Source: an uncultured Collinsella sp.
Lineage (GTDB): Bacteria; Actinomycetota; Coriobacteriia; Coriobacteriales; Coriobacteriaceae
Length of the DNA stretch: 9,595 nucleotides
Direction: 5' to 3'
NCBI GenBank assembly: GCA_900754275.1
Contig: CAAECF010000108.1
Coordinates: forward strand, 1-9,595
A program made the position numbers and the translations under genes. Under the pieces are notes generated by a model that was given only the letters and a program-made list of their open reading frames with translations, was not told the DNA's origin and ran no database searches. Of the stretch, positions 6,444 through 9,595 are shown piece after piece (position 1 is the first letter of the stretch; each line of letters opens with the position of its first letter).

Positions 6444-8351
6444 ATGGAACAGATTATTTTGAACATACTCGAGGCTCTGCGTCGCGGTGAGACCGTGGAC
6501 GACAAGGTGCTCGTCAAATTGATACATGCCGAGGCGCGCCGTGAGGGTGCCGACAAGCGCGATTTGGCCAAGCGTCGCCTGCTGCCGTTTTACCAGCGGG
6601 TGAAGCGCGAGGAGCCGGCTCGTTGGACGGCATGGAATGTCGACGCCGAGCTAGAGCGTCAACTGCTGCAGGTGCTACGCATGAAGCCTCGTCGCACGGC
6701 TTCGGGCGTGGCGACCATTACCGTCATCACCAAGCCCTGGCCGTGCTCGGGCGATTGCCTGTTTTGCCCCAACGACCTGCGCATGCCCAAAAGCTATTTA
6801 CATGCTGAGCCCGCGTGCGCCCGTGCGGAGCAAAACTGCTTCGATCCGTATCTGCAGGTGAGCGCCCGTTTGACGGCGCTTTCGCAGATGGGGCATGCGA
6901 CCGACAAGATCGAGCTCATCGTGCTCGGCGGTACCTGGAGCGACTATTCGCAAGGGTATCAGGCATGGTTTATGTCGGAGCTCTTCCGTGCGCTCAATGA
7001 TGATGCGGTGGCGGGCGTGGCGGCAAACCCCATGTTGGCGCGTCCGGGCATCAGCCGTGCCGAGGCGGGGCGCCTGCTCGATGACGCTCCCGCCGATGCC
7101 CTGCCGCCGGTGGTAACAGAGCGCCGCGAGCGCTATCGGGCTGCCGGCATTGCGACAGACGAGGCCAAGCTCGCTGCCGGCGTTGCCGACGAGCAGGAGC
7201 GTGTGGATGTTGCCGTGGGCGGCTATAACCGCGCGGTGCGTCGTCTGTACGGCCCCGGTACGCCGTGGGGCGAGGTCACCGAGTGGCAGACGGCAACGAT
7301 GGAGGAGCTCGAGCGTCAGCAGCGCATCAACGAGACGGCGAAGCATCGCGTGGTGGGACTCGTTATCGAGACGCGCCCCGATGCCGTAACGCCGCAGGCC
7401 CTCACGCTTATCCGCCGTCTGGGCTGCACCAAGATTCAGATGGGTATCCAGAGCCTCGACCAGCATTTGCTCGATATCAACGAGCGTCGCATTTCGGTGG
7501 CGCAGATCGAGCGGGCGTTTTCGCTTGCGCGCCTGTTTGGCTTTAAGATCCACGCGCATTTTATGCTCAACTTGCTGGGCGCCACGCCCGAGGGGGACAA
7601 GCGCGACTACGAGCGCTTTATGACCGAAGGGGCCTTTATGCCCGACGAGGTCAAGGTTTACCCGTGTGCGCTCATCGAGGGCTCGCGTCTGGTGGGCTGC
7701 TATGAGCGTGGCGAGTGGCGCCCCTATACCGAGGAAGAGCTGCTCGATGTGCTGGCCGACGACATCGTGGTGACGCCGGCGTTCTGCCGCATCAGCCGTA
7801 TGATTCGCGACTTTAGCTCCGACGACATCATGGTGGGCAACAAGAAGCCCAACCTACGTCAGCTCGTCGAGAACCGCCTGGCTGCTCGGGGTGACGGTGC
7901 GACGGTGCGTGAGATTCGCTATCGCGAGATCAGCACGGCGGGTGCCGACCTGGACGAGTTGACCCTTGATGAGGAAGTGGCGTACGAGACGCCGGTGACT
8001 TACGAGCACTTTTTGCAATGGGTGACGCCGCGGGGCAAGATCGCGGGCTTTTTGCGGTTGTCGCTGCCCGATCGCGCTTTTGTTGCCGCGCATGTGGACG
8101 AGCTGCCGACGACGCCGGACGAGGCGATGATTCGCGAGGTGCACGTGTACGGTATGGCGGCGCGCGTGGGCGACCAGGGTCAGGCGGCGCAGCACCATGG
8201 ATTGGGACGTTTGCTCGTGGAGCGTGCGTGCCAGATAGCTCGGGATGCCGGTTATACGCACATCAACGTGATCAGCGCGATTGGTACGCGCGAGTACTAT
8301 CGCCATCTTGGGTTTTATGACCATGGACTCTATCTGCAGAAGGAGCTCTAG
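6444..8351 (+). CDS. elp3: Elp3: radical SAM/GNAT tRNA U34 carboxymethylation enzyme
   Basis: Single-protein bacterial homologue of the Elongator catalytic subunit, which uses SAM radical chemistry and acetyl-CoA to build a cm5 group on tRNA wobble uridine. Its 635 residues hold a basic N-terminal tRNA-contact region (33-85, ending KPRRTASGV), a radical SAM core with C101, C105 and C108 (CSGDCLFC; CX3CX2C), FDPYLQV (133-139), DKIELIVLGGTW (154-165), VIETRPD (307-313), MGIQSLD (333-339), VKVYPCALIEGS (403-414) and VREIRYREIS (488-497). A full acetyltransferase domain follows: EVHVYG (565-570), QHHGLGRLLVERA (583-595) and NVISAIGTREYYRHLGF (608-624). Archaeal and eukaryotic Elp3 proteins are about 530-550 residues. 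The excess here is mostly an insertion at about 188-285. The ATG seems leaderless. It is followed without a gap by the next gene. Confidence 0.94.
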   Translation: MEQIILNILEALRRGETVDDKVLVKLIHAEARREGADKRDLAKRRLLPFYQRVKREEPARWTAWNVDAELERQLLQVLRMKPRRTASGVATITVITKPWPCSGDCLFCPNDLRMPKSYLHAEPACARAEQNCFDPYLQVSARLTALSQMGHATDKIELIVLGGTWSDYSQGYQAWFMSELFRALNDDAVAGVAANPMLARPGISRAEAGRLLDDAPADALPPVVTERRERYRAAGIATDEAKLAAGVADEQERVDVAVGGYNRAVRRLYGPGTPWGEVTEWQTATMEELERQQRINETAKHRVVGLVIETRPDAVTPQALTLIRRLGCTKIQMGIQSLDQHLLDINERRISVAQIERAFSLARLFGFKIHAHFMLNLLGATPEGDKRDYERFMTEGAFMPDEVKVYPCALIEGSRLVGCYERGEWRPYTEEELLDVLADDIVVTPAFCRISRMIRDFSSDDIMVGNKKPNLRQLVENRLAARGDGATVREIRYREISTAGADLDELTLDEEVAYETPVTYEHFLQWVTPRGKIAGFLRLSLPDRAFVAAHVDELPTTPDEAMIREVHVYGMAARVGDQGQAAQHHGLGRLLVERACQIARDAGYTHINVISAIGTREYYRHLGFYDHGLYLQKEL

Positions 8352-9230
8352 ATGAACAAGCCAAGTGTTTCTGCCGGCGTCGTTGCCGGCGTTGCCCTGG
8401 GAGCCGCGGCGCTTGGTGCGGCCGCCGTCGCTGTTCGCGCTGCCTGTTTGCAGGTCGCGAGGACCCGCAACGGGCTGGCGCGGGTGAAGCGCATGCACAA
8501 TGAGGGCGGTGACGAGGTCCGTGTGCTCGTGCAGGGCGGCGTCTACCAAAGCGCGAGCTATGTTGGCGATCGTTGGGCGGAGCCGGCCTTTGCGTACTAT
8601 CGTGCATTTGACGATGTGTTTGAGGCCGAGGATGCAATGCGCGACGCTTATGGTCACGGCATCGACCGCATGCTTATGCTCGGCGGCGGTGGGTTTTCCT
8701 ATCCCAAGTTTGCACTGTTGTCGCATGAGGGCTTGCGTATGGACGTCATCGAGTATGACGGAGAGATAACGCGCTTGGCGCGCCGTTGGTTCTATCTGGA
8801 TGAACTGGAGCACACGGTGGGCGATCGCCTGCGGGTGATTACCGCCGAGGCTCGCTCGTATCTGGGTGTGACGAGCGTGGGCCATCGTCGCTACGACGTC
8901 GTTGTGAGCGACTGCTTTGGCGGTGCCGAGCCTGTGCGCGAGCTGGCGACCGTTGAGGCGCTGCGCCTGGTGCGGGGCAGCCTGAATGCCGGCGGCATCT
9001 ACGTTGCCAATATCGTGAGCGCAAACGAGGGGAGCGATGTGACGTTCCTGCGCGATTGCGTTGCCACGGCACTTGAGGTGTTCAACCGCGCTTGGGTGGC
9101 GCCTTGTGGCGATACGGAGTTCGGCGGCGAGGAGAACTACCTGCTCATCGCCAGCGACGGCGACTACGCCTTTGCCGAAGCCGTGCCCTTCGACACCGAC
9201 TTCCTCGGCACCGTCCTTCACGACAAGTAA
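8352..9230 (+). CDS. Spermidine-synthase-fold SAM-binding protein with N-terminal membrane segment
   Basis: A 292-residue protein with a hydrophobic Ala/Val/Gly-rich segment (8-32), probably a membrane anchor, and a spermidine-synthase-like Rossmann domain: LVQGGVYQSASY (59-70), LMLGGGGFSYPKF (108-120), MDVIEYDGEIT (130-140), ARRWFYL (143-149), VITAEARSYL (162-171), YDVVVSDCFGGAEP (181-194) and NAGGIYVANIVS (212-223). In true aminopropyltransferases the loop after the last Asp usually reads D(S/T)xDPxG and binds the polyamine. Here it is DCFGG, and the GGGDG motif is GGGGF, so polyamine synthesis is doubtful and another SAM-dependent transfer is possible. The ATG directly follows the elp3 stop (TAGATG). 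Its AAGGAG site lies inside the end of elp3, with 6 nt spacing, so the two are co-transcribed and probably coupled. Substrate unknown. Confidence 0.8.
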   Translation: MNKPSVSAGVVAGVALGAAALGAAAVAVRAACLQVARTRNGLARVKRMHNEGGDEVRVLVQGGVYQSASYVGDRWAEPAFAYYRAFDDVFEAEDAMRDAYGHGIDRMLMLGGGGFSYPKFALLSHEGLRMDVIEYDGEITRLARRWFYLDELEHTVGDRLRVITAEARSYLGVTSVGHRRYDVVVSDCFGGAEPVRELATVEALRLVRGSLNAGGIYVANIVSANEGSDVTFLRDCVATALEVFNRAWVAPCGDTEFGGEENYLLIASDGDYAFAEAVPFDTDFLGTVLHDK

Positions 9231-9243
9231 GTCTCCCCGTCCC

Positions 9244-9259
9244 AAAAAAGACTGGTCTT
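9244..9259 (-). terminator. Possible weak terminator of the right-edge minus-strand gene
   Basis: Read on the minus strand, AAGACCAGTCTT (4-5 bp stem, overlapping the TAA stop codon) runs into a T-run of six in total. The stem is AT-rich and short, so termination is uncertain. The plus-strand gene upstream has no T-run of its own here, although the two genes converge within 27 bp. Confidence 0.3.
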
Positions 9260-9595
9260 AGGCGTGGTCGCGCCAGCCGAGAACGCGCTGCTTCATACCC
9301 TCGATGTCGAGCACGCCTTCGGCAAAGCCCTTGCGCACGAGCTCTTCGGGAACAAACTCGTCGTAGCGGTCAAAGTAAGGCACCTCGCCAGGATAGACGA
9401 GCTCGATGGGATCGAAGTCCTTTTCGGCCTCGGCGGCGAGCACCTCAAAGAACGTCTCCTCGTCGGCCTTCATCTTAAACTGCATAAAGTACGGGCGTGA
9501 CGGATCGAGCCCGCGAAGGCCCAGCTCCGCGGCACATTTAATCTTGAGCATGCGCTCGAGCGCCAAAAAGGCGTAGCTGCCCAGCCAGGGGAAGA
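9258..9595 (-). CDS. C-terminal fragment, possibly of an Lhr-like/DEAD-box helicase (5' end outside window)
   Basis: The last 111 codons of a gene that enters from the right edge. The frame is open to the boundary, so the true start is outside. Visible sequence: FPWLGSYAFLALERML at the edge, then RGLDPSRPYFMQF, an acidic helix DEETFFEVLAAEAEKDFD, YPGEVPYFDRYDEFVPEELVRKGFAEGVLDIEGMKQRV and a short WRDHA tail. The pattern 'FPWLG ... FDRYDEFVPxELVRKxFAxxxLDxEGMK' resembles, from memory, the extreme C-terminus of DEAD/DEAH helicases found in Firmicutes and Coriobacteriia. No catalytic motif falls in this part, so the assignment is tentative. The gene converges on the spermidine-synthase-fold gene with 27 bp between stop codons. 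Confidence 0.5.
   Translation of the reverse strand, partial: FPWLGSYAFLALERMLKIKCAAELGLRGLDPSRPYFMQFKMKADEETFFEVLAAEAEKDFDPIELVYPGEVPYFDRYDEFVPEELVRKGFAEGVLDIEGMKQRVLGWRDHA

Noticed and set aside
5277..6527. Open frame of 416 codons on the minus strand, antisense to the XRE and DUF4097 genes and the start of elp3
   Set aside because: It crosses two genes, a terminator and a promoter. Its sequence is rich in His/Arg without domain signatures, whereas the plus-strand genes have clear motifs and ribosome sites.
7854..9245. Open frame of 463 codons on the minus strand, antisense to the end of elp3 and the spermidine-synthase-fold gene
   Set aside because: It runs opposite the conserved Elp3 acetyltransferase domain and a second motif-bearing gene, so it is a shadow frame.
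1..9595. CRISPR array, tRNA or rRNA genes, prophage or plasmid functions, defence system
   Set aside because: No regularly spaced direct repeats, tRNA-like cloverleaf, rRNA-like stretch, integrase, relaxase or known defence gene was recognised on either strand.

Overview
The window is GC-rich and densely coded, with short gaps, SD-led starts and one probable leaderless start. Together with a DUF3516-type helicase and a Coriobacteriia-style TrmB, this suggests a gut actinomycete of class Coriobacteriia, most likely Collinsella or a close relative. That placement is inferred from gene style, not from a marker gene. No mobile element, CRISPR array, rRNA or tRNA gene was seen.

Layout. Minus strand, left part: a Ski2-like DEAD/DEAH helicase whose 3' end is cut by the window edge (<1..2315). 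Next come a 309-bp gap holding a 119-bp inverted-repeat element, trmB (2625..3464), and a Trm9-like SAM methyltransferase (3583..4455). Plus strand, from a divergent intergenic region at about 4456..4722: a membrane-anchored XRE regulator (4723..5445) translationally coupled to a DUF4097 envelope protein (5442..6341), then a strong terminator. After that a second plus-strand unit begins: a bacterial Elp3 (6444..8351, apparently leaderless) followed with no gap by a spermidine-synthase-fold protein (8352..9230). A minus-strand gene fragment, perhaps the C-terminus of a helicase, enters from the right edge.

How the genes may work together. Three of the seven complete or nearly complete genes look like RNA-modification enzymes: TrmB (m7G46), Elp3 (cm5U34 chemistry) and a methyltransferase resembling eukaryotic Trm9, which converts cm5U34 to mcm5U34. 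Elp3 and a Trm9-like enzyme about 2 kb apart in a bacterium suggest a bacterial version of the eukaryotic wobble-uridine mcm5U pathway. This is the most interesting hypothesis here. A helicase and a second SAM/aminopropyl-type enzyme flank the set. Between them sits a regulator pair (membrane XRE + DUF4097). The Trm9-like gene faces away from it under a near-consensus promoter whose spacer contains a perfect palindrome, so the XRE protein may control the methyltransferase.

Limits: all functions rest on motifs read by eye. Helicase, TrmB, Elp3, XRE and DUF4097 are secure at family level. The Trm9 assignment is good at family level but its substrate is inferred. The right-edge fragment is tentative.
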